A program made the position numbers and the translations under genes. A stretch of 64,000 nucleotides of DNA from Trichoderma breve. Lineage: Eukaryota; Ascomycota; Sordariomycetes; Hypocreales; Hypocreaceae. The notes below the pieces were generated by a model that had not been told where the DNA came from, searched no databases, and saw only the letters and a program-made list of their open reading frames with translations. The DNA is taken from the NCBI RefSeq assembly GCF_028502605.1, contig NW_026611593.1, positions 930,001 through 994,000 on the forward strand, in the 5' to 3' direction. Shown one piece after another: positions 12,122-24,486 of this stretch (positions within the stretch are counted from its first letter, which is position 1; every line of letters begins with the position of its first letter).

Positions 12122-12321
12122 AGGCCTGGGCAGGCCTTAGCGCTGCCGTATTAGCGGCGCTGCAGCGCTCCCAGGGCTCCGTTTCGCGCAGCTGGCACAG
12201 CCCTCGAGCGCTAAGAGGCGCCCCATCGGGAGCAACGAGGGCCTGTAGAATCCCGTATTCAGCGAGGCGACGGGGGGGCGCCAGCGGGAATACGGCCTGG
12301 ACCCTGATGGGGGATGGCGCC
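12122..12321. repeat. Cluster of nested GC-rich inverted repeats
   Basis: Five pairings fall in 200 bp. AGGCCT (12122-12127) pairs with AGGCCT (12132-12137). AGCGCTGC (12139-12146) pairs with GCAGCGCT (12162-12169). AGCGCTC plus AGGGCT (12164-12178) pairs with AGCCCT plus GAGCGCT (12199-12212), a 13-bp stem with a small internal bulge. GGCG..CCATC (12217-12227) pairs with GATGGCGCC (12313-12321), and that arm pair encloses CCGTATTC/GAATACGG (about 12252-12294). The second and third pairings overlap, so they could be alternatives. The cluster lies 0.7-0.9 kb upstream of the minus-strand gene's ATG. Confidence 0.7.
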
Positions 12322-15300
12322 AGCGTTGGCAGACTGGGGTTGATTGAATTGATTGAATGAAAACGGGGAGGGGATGGTTGCGAAAGCGGTTAGAGAGGAG
12401 AAAGGGTTTTTGGCGAGTGAGATTTAGAAGGTTTAATGAATGGAAACAAATTGACAGTATACAGTAATATTCTGACGTGTTAGTGAGAGGGTTGATGGAT
12501 TGAAACAAACTGAAGTTGATCAAATGTACTGAAACAAGCGGATCAAGGAAAGGGACCCTGATCAATGCATGAATTCGAAGAGCAGTACAAGTACAGGTAC
12601 ATCCGACATGAAGTTCAATATTGATTGCTCTGCAAGTGGCCTCGAAACGTGAGCACGGACGGCGCATTGAATGTCTGCAGCGTCAAAGGCCTAACAGTTT
12701 TGGGGAGCTGCTTGCGGGTGCAACGGGTCAGGTCCACGTCAGTGGCCGGGTACGTATTCCATTAGCTGGTTGTGGAGGGGCGGGTAAATGCGAAAAGGTC
12801 GCTGCTACGGGGTCTTTTGTAGCGGTACCCGTACGGGATCACCTGGCGGCATCAAATCATGATGGAATGATTTCGGTACCAGACAGACAGAACAAAGTAA
12901 AGCACACAGATTGGCAATTCGCCAATCTTGCAACAAAGTCTGCAGATACAGCTAACAGCGATAAGGTGCCGCCAGCACTAACATTACATACCTCAACCCT
13001 AACAAACAACCAGATCCATGGATTGTTTCGTCCCTTTGACCCCTAATCCTTATTTCCCCCCGTACGTCATCTCGGCGCCAGTCAGTACCTGTACTCTGTG
13101 CCGTGTACCGAGTACATGCAGCCCGTCAAGGTCGAGGCACCGCCCCCCAGGATTTAGAGCAGCAAGTACCAGCATGTTACATGCAGCTCATACGAGGCAG
13201 CAGATGGAACCCCCAAAGAGAAAGAAAAGGTCTCGTCTCATCTTGCCCTTTTCTCAACCTCGACATTCTCAAACAAAACAGAACCGTGCGATTGGCGTCG
13301 TCATCATCATAATTCCGAGCTGACCAATTGGATCCCGCGCTGCGCACTGTACATACGAGTTAGCCGTCCCTACAGCCAGTCCGTCCGTCTCTTCTTACCC
13401 CTGCACCCATCTTGATCTCCGAAACAGGGGCTCAGCAGTGATTGGATCCGTCATCTAAATTCTCTTTCTAGCCTCGTGCTCGTGTTCGTGCCGCTGCTTC
13501 CCGCCGCTGCCCTGTTCAGCTAGCTGGGAAAACAAAACGGATCACCAGACGTCTCTTCCAAATTGCTTCTACTGCGACGCTACTTCTGGCTTCGTCTCGT
13601 GGCCGTCCATCATGTCCATCTTGTACAAACTCGGTCGCTGCTCTTTATAGCACCTGTCAAAACTGCGGGGAAGCAGAGGCCATCACCGCTATGGGCCGAT
13701 CCAAGTCCCATCTCGGGCCAATGTTCGGCCTTGTGCAGATCAACCACGTCTAGCTGACAGGCTCTGGACCGACAATCACTCATGATACTGCCTATTCCGT
13801 AATCACCACGGGCGCTATGCATACACGAGGCTTTGCCAAGCAAAAGAGGGCGCGTACTCCGTACTGTACTCAATACCAGCTTATACGTGGCTGCTACTAC
13901 CTACAACTCCGAGATGAGGACGAAAGGCGGTGTTTTAATCCCCTACTCGTGTTTCGTCAATGCTCCGCCTCAGTCCTCGGTCAATAGGCCATGGAGCCTG
14001 CTTCAAGAAACTCAATTCAGCGAGACACAAGGAGGAATGATTCCCTTTGGACAGCCTCATGATTTTCGGCCCCCTTCGCGTGCCCCTTGCGATACATACA
14101 TGCCCCCAAAGCCTTAAGAAGCAGAGCTATACCACCACAATTATATCATGACTATTTTCCAGAGCCTTGAGTGGCCACTGTTGACCTATCATCATCCCTT
14201 GCCCTATTATTTTGTCGTTCACCCTGGCTGCTCTTGACAATGCCGACGACTACCCCAGGAGCAAGCCAGGGGTCGCACTCCGCCGTGAATCTTTGGATCC
14301 CGTATGGCACCTGAGAGGTAGCTATGCTCGATTCCGTTAGTACTCTCTCTCTGTCTCTCGCTCTCGACCATCCGGAGATTGCCATGACTTGCCTGTCTTG
14401 GACAGAGACCCACTAGGCTTATTCATCGCCTGTGGCTCTGTCTTGGTGTCTTGAGGCATCTTGTACTGATCGAGCTGGACCAGTATAATGATGTTGGTTG
14501 TTTTTCAGTCGCAGTCAATGTTCAGAGTGTGTTGTTTACTAGCAAATCACTGAATCCAAATAGGCTGAGAACACTACAGCTCCGCATCGGACCATCGACT
14601 CACTTTATACTCATCGATTCCCCTTCTTGCTTCAGGAACTAGTCAACGGCCCGTCTTCGACAGAAGCTTCTTGCTGGCCAATCCTAACATGTCACATACC
14701 GCTCAGCCTACCGCACGGTCCATTGTGTACATGTGTGCAAAATGCGCATAATCATCTCGGTCGTTTATTGGCAGCAAGTTTTCTTCTCTATGAGTCTGAG
14801 TGCATTTCGGTCCGTATCATACAGCCCTACCGAGGCACAGCATGGATAGCTGCGCCTACGCTACTCTTCCGGGATCATGCGGGATCGGGACATCATCTTG
14901 TCTCAGGCGTGCATAGTATCGGCCAGATAGAACACCCCAAGTAAAGCCGTTTGTGTGAGGGAGCCGGTACAAATGGCACTTGGTGTCAACATTGACGTGA
15001 AAGTGTCTGGGAACTTGCCTGGTTTCGTAGGACTTGGTTCCAGCCAAAAATCTCAGGGGTTCTAATCTTTGTGTGAAACTTTCAAGCCACCGCTACACCG
15101 GTCTCGAATCGACTTTTCCTCATACAGGGTCTTTTTTCTTGCAAGTAAGTTATTCTTGGCGTCAAGCATCCTATGCTGCTACATGGATGGAGCGATGAGA
15201 AGGAGAAGACCTCTTGGGATGTCTTATATGTTACCTTTGTGCCAGGTACTTCTCAGTGACGTGTTAAGGCACCTCAAGCATAATCTTGAGACATGCTGCA

Positions 15301-18021
15301 ACGGGCAGCTGCAGTGTCCGACAGAAGCCACGACTCATATGAGAGACGCTGTCAGTTCATGATTTGTCCAACTCTCTTTTACACCGCTCCTTACTCGCGT
15401 TCTGAATGGGAAGTGCTTCAATCTGTCTCCTTACTGGGTCTAATTCCTGATTGTAGAGTGATGACCCCTTGCAGCGCGATATCCATGTGTTGTTTGAAAC
15501 GAAATGGCTTTTTGCGACCAGTTTCTCGCTTGGGGTGGTGTAAGGGGAAGTTGCTCAATGTTGTCTCATCGGATAGAAATACCTTGCAAGCTTCCTTTTT
15601 TCGAGAACACCCGAGGCATCGGATGTATAAAATGCCAAACACCAAGGATATTGAAAGGTTGCCCATGCTTCTGAGGACATGGAAGATGGAAGACAGAGGC
15701 CGGCCGACGGAACCTTTAGCCGATCAAGTCCTGCATTCCGATGGGACCATTTGTGCATGCAGCATTCATCCTGTTGAGGAATGTCAAAGCCATATGGGGT
15801 ACAGCATTTGACAAAGATCTTTTTTTCGCAAACGTTCCTCTAGAAACTCACTCGCAGAATCTCTAGACCTTAGGCTGTCGTACTGCACTAACGCAGGGGC
15901 ACTCGACACCAAGCCACACTACCCAGGTCAGGCCATCATTTCGAATCTTGCTTCCAAATCGTGGCTATCCGATGATATTGGGCTTGTATCGGATATGTTC
16001 GTCACCTCGGCAATCAGGCTCGACCATCCGAGAAGTCCAGAAACGGTAACACTTTTCTTGTGTTACATTAGTATCTTTTGTACGTTGATGTACATCAGCA
16101 TCTACTCTCGCCTCCACAAGTACTGTTATCTACATATTAGTTCAGCTAGAAAACTTAGCCATGTTCATCACACTCAAGTCTTTATAACAAGCACTCCCTT
16201 CGTCCAAGGGATTCCCCTAGAAAGGCAGCCCTAACCGAAAAAGAACCCTCATATAACAGGGATGACGTGGCCACCATGGAAAACTACTATGGATGCTTGA
16301 AACATTCAGTAAGCTTGAGTTGGTTCTTTATCTAGTGGAACAACGCAGGGCTAGCGGAAGTTACCCGCGGGTCTTACACAGTCTCAGAACTTCAAATCCA
16401 CGATCAAGACTAGAAATGTGAGTTAGAAGATCGAGCCCTATGCGGTGAGTTGATGAAACAAAGTGTTACACCCAATGGCACTTTTTGCCAATATTCTTCT
16501 TCTTTGCGTATTACAAATTATATAAAATGCCCATTTCTTCGTAAATCAGCCCAATGGCAAGCTCAACAAGCTTATTTACGATTCTTTATATCCTGGACAG
16601 GGGTCTGAGCATTGCGAAACTCGTTGGAGTCCTCTCAAGCGATCACCATATGCCGTGACACCTCAGTCACATGCTTCTGACGTTGGGTTTGACCAATTGA
16701 CGTGGGAGTTTGGCGGCTGAATAAATGACTTGGCACCCCATTCTGTTCACCGATGTAGGACTTTGGGGGTGGCGACAACTCGTTCTTTGTTTAGGCATGA
16801 GGTTTGTTATCCCTCGGCGATACCAGGGGAGTGTAGAGATGTAATTCGGAATGTGCCACCAGATGGATTTCGTGTTGCGGTATGCTTTTCTGACTCCTTT
16901 GGGCTCTTATGATCTTGACGGCTATGCCTACACTGCCTTTGGGCTTTGAATGATGGGCTGGTCGGGTTTTGTCGAAGCAACGTTACGAAAAGAGCATTGG
17001 AGTCGGGTATGAGACGTTGTGAAGAAGCAACGTGGGAAGCGGCTGTGATACACTGGCTGTTTTGCTGGAACTGTCGCGTTGCATGCTGTCAATGGAGAAG
17101 AATTCTACCGAGGTTTGGCAAAATTAAAACCATGGGACTTTGGGATCGAAGATTCACATGGTTTCGAGCTTCAAGAAATAGTCTTTAAAGGGATAGTTAG
17201 GCACTTCGTGAAATAATACATTGGCTACCTTACTTGTAAGTCGGTGGCCGCTACATACTATGATCTCGAAGAGGCATGGAGTTTCAACAGTATGCATGAA
17301 CAAAAGTAGATGGTAATATGTTGAGATGGACTTTTTATTTTTTACATTCTCCAATGATGGAGAAGCGCATTGCCATGCATTGGTCGATATGGGGTCATCA
17401 ATCAGCATATGGACATGTTTGTGGATACATGGAAGGGATCACGAGATCCAGTGCTCAAGGCAATGACTCTTTACTGTTGCATGTACTCACCAACCACCCC
17501 CACAGAAAGGGTCCGGATAATCGGATACATGGACCCTGTTATGCCACATGTTTACATATCGATTTGGAACTGTATCCATTTACTTGCCTAGATTGGACGT
17601 TGGGTTTTGATGTTTGCTGTTTAGGCAGGGAGATAGGAGCCCAACTCGAGACTAACAGATCGACAACATTGAACTTATTGGACCACGTCAAATGAGGAGC
17701 TATATAGCTCTATTTGGACTTGGACCCCTGTGGGGTTTGGCAGCAGATTGTTTACTACCTATGCACTGTGAATTTTAAGAGCTGCTGCTTGATGCTTGCA
17801 ATTTTTTTTTCCTGTTGCGACTCATCATTCATCATTAATTGTTTACATGAATCTAAGCTCGAGGTTAAGGGGTTCGCGCATTGAATGCCGCGTATTCAGT
17901 CAGATTTCGTGACGTCTCTGCCCAATCGGTGGCTGTGGTGGCGGTGTGATCGTCATGCATATTCAATCACCCAGCGGTGCATTTGCCACCAAGCGGTTCG
18001 CCTAAGGTGCTAAACCGTGCT

Positions 18022-18071
18022 GTAGCTTAGCTCAGTTGTAGTGCATAAATCATGCAGCAAGCTAAAGCTAC
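18022..18071. repeat. Long hairpin upstream of the channel gene
   Basis: GTAGCTTAGCT (18022-18032) is the reverse complement of AGCTAAAGCTAC (18060-18071) with one bulged base. Inside it, TGCAT (18042-18046) pairs with ATGCA (18052-18056). The element sits 80 bp before the ATG at 18152, so it is in the promoter or the 5' leader, where it could act as a cruciform, a protein-binding palindrome or an RNA hairpin. Confidence 0.75.
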
Positions 18072-18151
18072 GTCACAAGACTTTTCAACATGCAACTTCT
18101 CGCTTCTTTGTCTTCCTTTTCCCCTTTCTCAACCCGAGGAGATGAGGCATC

Positions 18152-20988
18152 ATGTTCGGGGACAATCTGACAGAAAAGTGCGACGGCAAGGACTACATCC
18201 CGCCGGCCTCCAAGACGGTGCGCGATCTTGAGGTGCAGCTGGCCCTGTCCTTGATCTTGGGCGTTGGCGCCTTTATCGCATTCTGCGTGAGTTTGCTCCA
18301 GCCGCTACTCGCATTCGCATCGCGTGCCGGAAATGATTACAGGTCCAGGTACTAATTGCTGGTGAGATGCTCTAGATTCTGCGCCCGCGATGGCCGACCT
18401 TATATGCTGCGCGCAAGAGGCGTCTCGATCCGAGATTTGGCCCGCCACCGCTGACCGACTCTTTCTTCGGATGGATCCCGAGGCTTTACAAGGTGTCTGA
18501 ACAGCAGATTCTGGCGTCGGCTGGACTCGATGCGTTTGTTGTACGTTGCTAGCGGTTCGACTCCGAGAGGCGTGGGCGGAACTAACGTGGTTTGGCAGTT
18601 CTTGACCTTTTTCAAAATGGCCACCCGCATCTTTGCCATTATGGCCTTCTTTGCTGTTGTCGTCCTGTGGCCGATCAACTACAGCTATCGCAACTTTCAA
18701 CCTCTGTGGGGAGGTGATGACACGATTCCCGACGATGAAGACGATATGGACCTTTACAAGCCCATTGGCTTGCCTCTGGGTTCCGCCTATCTGGGCATGG
18801 CAGGAGACGGGCTAGAGAAGGATAGGAGTCGAGAGAGGGCGTTTCTATGGGCCTACGTCTTTTTCACCTATTTTTTCGTGGGATTGACAATCTATTTCAT
18901 CAACAAGGAGACGTTCCGCATCATTGGGTATAGGCAAGACTACCTGGGATCGCAGTCTACCATTACAGACCGAACGTTTCGCCTCACTGGCGTTCCAGCA
19001 GCTTTTAGAACCGAAGCGCGTATCCGAGCCCTCATTGAGAAGCTGGACATCGGCAAGGTCGAAAATGTATCGATTTGTCGAGATTGGAAGGCGCTTGACA
19101 AAGTCGTGGATGAAAGAGGCCAGATTCTTCATAAGCTTGAAGTCTCTTGGGCGCAATACCGGAAACGGCAGCGATATTCAGCCGCGAATGCTAGCAACCA
19201 CCGAAATGGTCAGACAGATTCATCTCGACACAATTCACACATCAGCCAAGGAGATGAGGAGGCAGGCGAAGACTGGCGGCTCCTGGGAGACGACTCTGAC
19301 CAAGCTCATGTCACCGAGGGCGATCGACCGCAGGTTTCACTACGATCTGGAATTTTTGGACTCCGAAGCCGCAGGGTCGACGCTATTGACTATTACGAGG
19401 AGAAGCTTCGACAGATGGACGACAAGGTTATCGAGGCTCGGAAGAAGGATTACAATACTACGGACATGGTCCTCGTCACCATGGACTCTGTCATGTCCTG
19501 CCAAATGGTCGTCCAGGCTCGGATTGACCCACGGCCAGGGCGATTCCTGACCAAAGCTGCGCCATCGCCCTCTGATATTGTGTGGAAGAACACGTATGAA
19601 CCTCGTGGAGTGCGACGAATCAAGGCGTGGACGATTACTCTATTCATCACGATCCTCACGCTGGTCTGGATTTTCCCAACAGCATTTCTTGCTTCGTGGC
19701 TTAGCGTATGCACCATTCAGAGGGTCGTGCCCTCCTTCTCCGAGTGGCTCGAGGACCATGCTGTTATTCACTCGCTATTTCGAAACGGTCTGCCCACACT
19801 CGTGATTTCGTTGCTCAACGTTGCTGTTCCCTACCTCTACGAATTTCTATCCAATCGCCAGGGAATGATATCGCACGTAGACGTGGAGTTGTCGCTCATC
19901 TCCAAAAACTTCTTCTTCACCTTCTTCAATACCTTCTTCGTCTTTGCTGTTTCGAGATCGGGATTTAACTTTTGGAGCGTGCTTCAGGACTTTCTCAAGG
20001 ATACAAGCAAGATCCCTAGAGCTATCGCGGCTGATGTGGAAGACTTATCCGTCTTCTTTATCAGTTTTATCATCTTACAAGGTATTGGCCTGATGCCTTT
20101 CCGAATGTTGGAGGTCGGAAGTGTCTTCCTCTTCCCAATCAACCGCTTCCTGGCCCAAACTCCGCGAGACTATGCGGCGCTTAAGAAGCCACCAGTGTTT
20201 CAGTACGGATTTTATCTGCCTACCTCGTTGCTAGTTTTCAACCTTTGCGTCATCTATAGCGTTTTGAGATGGGGCTTCGCTATCCTGATCTTCGGAACGA
20301 TCTATTTCTCGATTGGGTATTTCACATTCAAGCACATGCTCTTATATGCGATGGACCAACCGCAGCATGCAACTGGAGGCGCATGGCAGATTATCTGCTA
20401 TCGCATTGTCATAGGGCTCATCGTCTTTGAGGTTGTCATGGTTGGGGAAATTGCATCTCTTGCCGCCTTTGTTCAGTCAGTGGCTATTATGCCTCTTATT
20501 CCCTTTTCGATTTGGTATACATATTATTTCAAGAGGCGATATATGCCCCTGATGAAATACATTGCTCTGCGAGCCATAAGACCCGAGGAAGGCTCTGGCA
20601 ACGAGGAGGCTGTGGTGGATGAAGAAGACGAGTCTGATGATGCTAGCCCGGACCGTTCACGAACACGAGAAATGCTACGTAGAGGCAGCACATTGGATGA
20701 ACTTAAGGAGAGAGACATGACATTCACCAACCCCAGTCTCATCGTGCCGTAAGTAATACTGTATACTGCTTGTGTTGGTTTCCAAGCTAACATGATCAAT
20801 TTAGTCTACAGCAAGCGTGGGTCTACACTGACCCGCCTCCGATTGTGATGACCGACGAGGAGTCGGAAGATGGCACGGCAGAAGGGTCTGAAGACCAGCC
20901 AACATTGGTGCTGCCCAACGCAGACAGCTCTTTAGGCATCGGGGACGACAATGTGTGGTTGAGTACATCAGGGCGAGAGCGAAGATGA
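18152..20988 (+). CDS. CSC1/TMEM63-family calcium-permeable stress-gated cation channel
   Basis: Four exons, 18152-18286, 18376-18540, 18599-20748 and 20805-20988, give 877 residues. Introns are 89, 58 and 56 nt, and all junctions preserve frame. The family layout is visible. An N-terminal membrane segment (about 29-46, LALSLILGVGAFIAF) is followed by two more (FAIMAFFAVVVLW and FLWAYVFFTYFFVGL). A long hydrophilic cytosolic domain (about 200-440) contains RTFRLTGVPAAFRTE, the usual start of the PHM7-type domain. A C-terminal multi-pass block (about 450-760) includes ISKNFFFTFFNTFFVF and GIGLMPFRMLEVGSV. The tail is acidic and hydrophilic. Family members are osmosensitive plasma-membrane or ER cation channels. 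A spurious long ORF from 18530 would start inside intron 2; the spliced model restores the full N terminus. Confidence 0.94.
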
Positions 20989-21604
20989 GATACGAAATTC
21001 GCTTGAGACAGTGTATTTGGGTATGCGAATACGGTGGCTGCTATGATGGGGTGTCGGAGCCTGCTCTTTTCTTTATGTTTTTCCATTCTCATACCACGGC
21101 GTTATTGACTGATGACTGATTGTTACACAACATATCCCCCGCAAATACGTGGCTGCAATTCCATGTTATGCTTTTGCCACTTTTACATATGGCAAGAACG
21201 ATACCATTGACTATTTAGATAGCGCCTTTCTTTGCATTGTTACTTGGAGGAGCAGCGATGAATAACGAAGGAGAGCTCAAGAAGAAGTTAATTTATATCA
21301 ACCAGAATGTCAACATTGACCGTATCGCCATTTCCTGCTTCGTTTGATGTCGCACTTGTTTACCTATATCTCTCTACTTTACCTCTGAACGACAATCCTA
21401 ACAATCGTCAAGCTCTCTTTTAATTATAGATTTTCCTATCAAAGAAAAATTAAAATTAAAATAAAACCACGAAAGGCCTTCTGTCCTGGAGGCCAAGCCA
21501 GCAATACGTCCTCGCAAATATTTGTCTCGAGGGGTGTGGCCGGAGCTCGGTCGACGAGATCGAGAGGGCCTTCGCAACGACCCGCAAGCACGCCTGGCGA
21601 GACG
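20989..21604. other. Intergenic region between channel and F-box genes
   Basis: About 600 bp separates two genes on the same strand. It should contain the 3' end of the channel transcript and the promoter of the F-box gene. I see no ORF or repeat of note. An ORF can be read from a GTG at 21536 in frame with the F-box gene, but it has no ATG before 21605. Confidence 0.55.
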
Positions 21605-24037
21605 ATGGCTGTTGTTGCGCTGGTGACGAGCGGCGACAGGAGGATCTATGCGCTTCCTGGGCAGTTGGCTGATGTGGAGAGGGTTTATGGGGGTGAATAT
21701 GGGGACGAAGAGGATCAGGATGGTGAGTGATGCTTCTCTTGTCATTGTTATGTTATGGAGATGCTGACTTGATAAACAGACGTTCCAAGCTCCATGCGAC
21801 TACCTAACGAACTGCTACAGCAGATATACAGCTATTTGTCTCCTGTGGACTTTGACTCGGCGAGACACTCATGTCGAACATGGTATCTGGCATCCTTGGA
21901 CCGCGAGCTGCTTACCAACATGTTGAAGCAGGGAGGATGGTGGAGCAGCATGTTGAGCATCTTAGTACCTATGAGAACAACGCCGGTATCGAACCTAGGT
22001 CGCGAGGACGTCATGAGCAAGTGGATTGCAAGAGAGTGTAACCTCTTAAGCCCGCAAAAGTCTGCCTTTGTGGAAGTCGGCCATACGGACTTTAGCGCCA
22101 TAGTGCCCGGATCGGTTCCGGGAGACTTGCAGGGGGCAATGAGCTTCACTGTGAGCTTGTGCGGGAAGTTCTTGATGGCTGCGCATGGCCGGGTTGTCTA
22201 CATATATGAGCTGAATCATGTGTGCTTCCCGGAGCGGCTGCTGTGGGCGTTGCCGTTTCGTCGGAGACAGGGGATGCCGTTGGGGCTCTTGAGGCCGGTG
22301 ACGAAGGTTTTGTGTCCGAGGAGAGTTATTTCGTGCAGTATGGATACTTCGGCGGAGAGACATTCGGTGGCATTTCTGATGGAGGGTCGGGTTGGTATGG
22401 TGTGTGATATCACGACTGAGAGAACAGGCACGTCGAGTCTTGCGTCGACACCTCAGTCAACTGAACCTCCTGTGATTAAATCTGGATCCGCATCCGGATC
22501 GGGCGTATCTTCTGCATCGGCATTGTTGGCATCTTCAAGTCAATGTGCTTGTCATGACCATTTGCCAAGTCTTCCGATGCCCCCAGAAGAAGGTCCAAGA
22601 TCGGTGTATCGCAATATCTGCCATCCGGATGATCCTCCACGGTCGGTGGCCATCTGTCCTCAAAGGAAATGTGTGGCCTTTGGATGTTCTGCTGGGATTG
22701 AACTACACTGGGTTGATGCATTGACTGGTCAAGATCTCAGCAGATGGTTCCCACTCACGTCTCCGAGTGACTTTCTCTATTTCCTACCACCGCGAAGGGG
22801 AGTGGACACGCCGCGGAAGTTGAGGCTGATTAGCTCGGCTGCTGGTCTGGGCAATCCCATGGAGCTGCTTGATGGCATTATTCACGGTTTCAGTACTTCG
22901 CTTTTAGGATCGGGGAGCACAGCGGTAGTGTCTTGCTTTGACGCTGAGCCCTGGTACATGAGGCATGGCCGTGGCATTTCTGTGGAAGCTGGAGGACCAA
23001 GTCGAGATGTCGATGTTGATAACGATGAAAGTCTGCTTAGTCGAAATGTGCCGCGAGACAGTCCTTTGCGAAGGCTTGTTGCTGCCAGCGCAGATCATTT
23101 CCGGGCAGTGCCGCTGAGTGACGGCTATCATATCCTGTTTACAGATCCTCGCACCGGATGCCTTTGCCTGGGGACGGATGCTCCTGTGGGCTCACTTACT
23201 CGATTACTTCGCAAGGTCTGGTTTCGTCCTCCTTCACAGGCGTACTCGCCCATGCCCCTATTGTATGTTGCTGGATCTGATACAAGGCATGGCGTTCGTG
23301 TTGTCGCGACTTTTGCTGCCAGGCCGCAACTTGACGGTGTTCCGTTGGATGAGCGCACGTTCTCTTCTGATACAGGTGCCACGGAAGATCCTAACCAGCA
23401 GCTTATTGTGTTTTACACAGTGCCTCCGGATGTATTCCACGATATACGCCGGGCCGATGCTGAGGCTAGATCGGCCGGATATAGGCCCCCTGAAAGTCGC
23501 AGAGTTGGACATCATGAGCCAACATACGGTCACTTTAATCTGGTGAGCGATCCCTTTGGACAAGATTTGCATTACCCAGTCGAGGTATATGGGCAAGTAG
23601 TAGCTACGTGCGGGAATCTCACAGAAATTGCATTGAACTCGTCTCCGGACTTGATCATCTGGGCCTTTGCTGCTGAAGGGTGGGCAAAGACCTGGGCATT
23701 GAACACTGGGAAAAATGAGCCAATCATCAATTCTACTGCCCATAGAGATGGGAGTGTTCGACAGTATGATCCCGATGGCGATGTCGTCATGGCTGGACCT
23801 GCGCCTCCAGAGACACCTTCGGAACTCAGTTCGTTGGACTTTAATCTCTTTGATGGCTCCCCCATAAGCAGCTCGGACCGAGAGCCAACAGTTCTAGGGC
23901 CGCATTCTCACGGTAGGCGATGCCACATGCTGGGAGAAATTTGGGATATGCAAGGGGGTGAGGCTGATGCTCTGAGGATTGACCTGGTAGAGGAGATAGG
24001 AAGCATTACAAGAGTGGACATTGAGCTTTTGTCTTAA
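21605..24037 (+). CDS. F-box domain protein
   Basis: Two exons, 21605-21722 and 21780-24037, with a 57-nt intron (GTGAGT...ACAG), give 791 residues. The F-box begins right after the junction, about residues 45-85 (RLPNELLQQIYSYLSPVDF, then SARHSCRTWYLASLD), and matches the LPxELLxxIxxYL pattern that binds Skp1 in SCF ubiquitin ligases. The remaining 700 residues contain no repeat I can name with certainty; several beta-rich stretches such as FLMAAHGRVVYIYEL and RKCVAFGCSAGIELHWV would fit a WD40-like propeller. The target is unknown. The ATG at 21605 is the first in-frame ATG. Starting instead at 21794, inside exon 2, would also keep the F-box, so the N terminus is the least certain part. Confidence 0.85.
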
Positions 24038-24153
24038 AGATTGTCGAGAATCATTATTATAATTGTATGCATAGGCATTAGATTAAAATGTAGAGTTATG
24101 AGAAAAGAGATTGTATCTACATGTATGTTGCCTGTTTGAAGAGGCTCCGTAGT

Positions 24154-24486
24154 CTAGTATATCGCTCTGTGGCTGAGTCCAACTATGGGGCTTTGTTGGT
24201 CAGGATAGAGGGTGAAATCTATGAAGCCTTCCGAGACGTCGGTATCGAGGACCTCGACGTCGTCAAAGGTGACGGAGACATGGATTATGCAGCTCGGCAT
24301 ACTAGCACAGGGGACAGTGATGGATGAAAAACTGCAGAGGTTTTTGGTGTGATAGTTTGTAGTGGTGGTTATGGTGATTGAGTTTGTTGTTGAGGGGTAG
24401 ATGTAGGCGCCTACGGGGGTGTTGAAGAAAAGGTTTGTGTTGGGCACGTTTATGGAGGTGCTTGGGAAGAGGATGGTTGGATACAT
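24154..24486 (-). CDS. Small hypothetical protein (110 aa)
   Basis: A single-exon ORF of 110 residues on the minus strand, convergent with the F-box gene. I do not recognise the family. Support for a real gene is the TTCACCATG start context, a pyrimidine-rich leader and a TATA-like box about 107 bp upstream (24593-24600). The sequence is rich in Thr, Ser and Ile, with beta-strand-like stretches (SITITTTTNYHT and SCIIHVSVTFDDVEV). No signal peptide or membrane segment is evident. It could still be a chance ORF in the 1.1 kb between its neighbours. Confidence 0.5.
   Translation of the reverse strand: MYPTILFPSTSINVPNTNLFFNTPVGAYIYPSTTNSITITTTTNYHTKNLCSFSSITVPCASMPSCIIHVSVTFDDVEVLDTDVSEGFIDFTLYPDQQSPIVGLSHRAIY

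Larger units (their letters stand above)
11413..18151. other. 6.7 kb region without a supportable gene
   Basis: The ORFs here are short; the largest is 176 codons at 12137-12667 minus, and another is 172 codons at 15293-15811 plus. None resembles a known protein or can be extended by convincing splicing. The first few hundred bases are the promoter and leader of the minus-strand gene ending at 11412; the last are the promoter of the channel gene at 18152. Structured DNA occurs at 12122-12321 and 18022-18071. I see no rRNA, tRNA or intact transposase in between. Base composition does not look like heavily RIP-mutated DNA. Confidence 0.6.

Noticed and set aside
12993..13003. AACCCTAAC as a possible telomerase RNA template for TTAGGG repeats
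   Set aside because: A 9-mer of the cyclic telomere repeat is expected a few times by chance in 64 kb on both strands, and a similar match occurs inside the GDB1 coding region (near 6859). No pseudoknot or other telomerase RNA hallmark was seen.
15293..15811. 172-codon ATG ORF in the 11.4-18.1 kb gap
   Set aside because: The translation shows no domain, signal or codon bias, and there are no supporting promoter or splice features. One ORF of this size is expected by chance in a region this long.
18022..18057. tRNA-like A-box sequence TAGCTCAGTTGTAGTGC upstream of the channel gene
   Set aside because: There is no T arm or B box (GTTCRANNC) downstream and no cloverleaf can be drawn. The apparent acceptor pairing is part of a simple hairpin.
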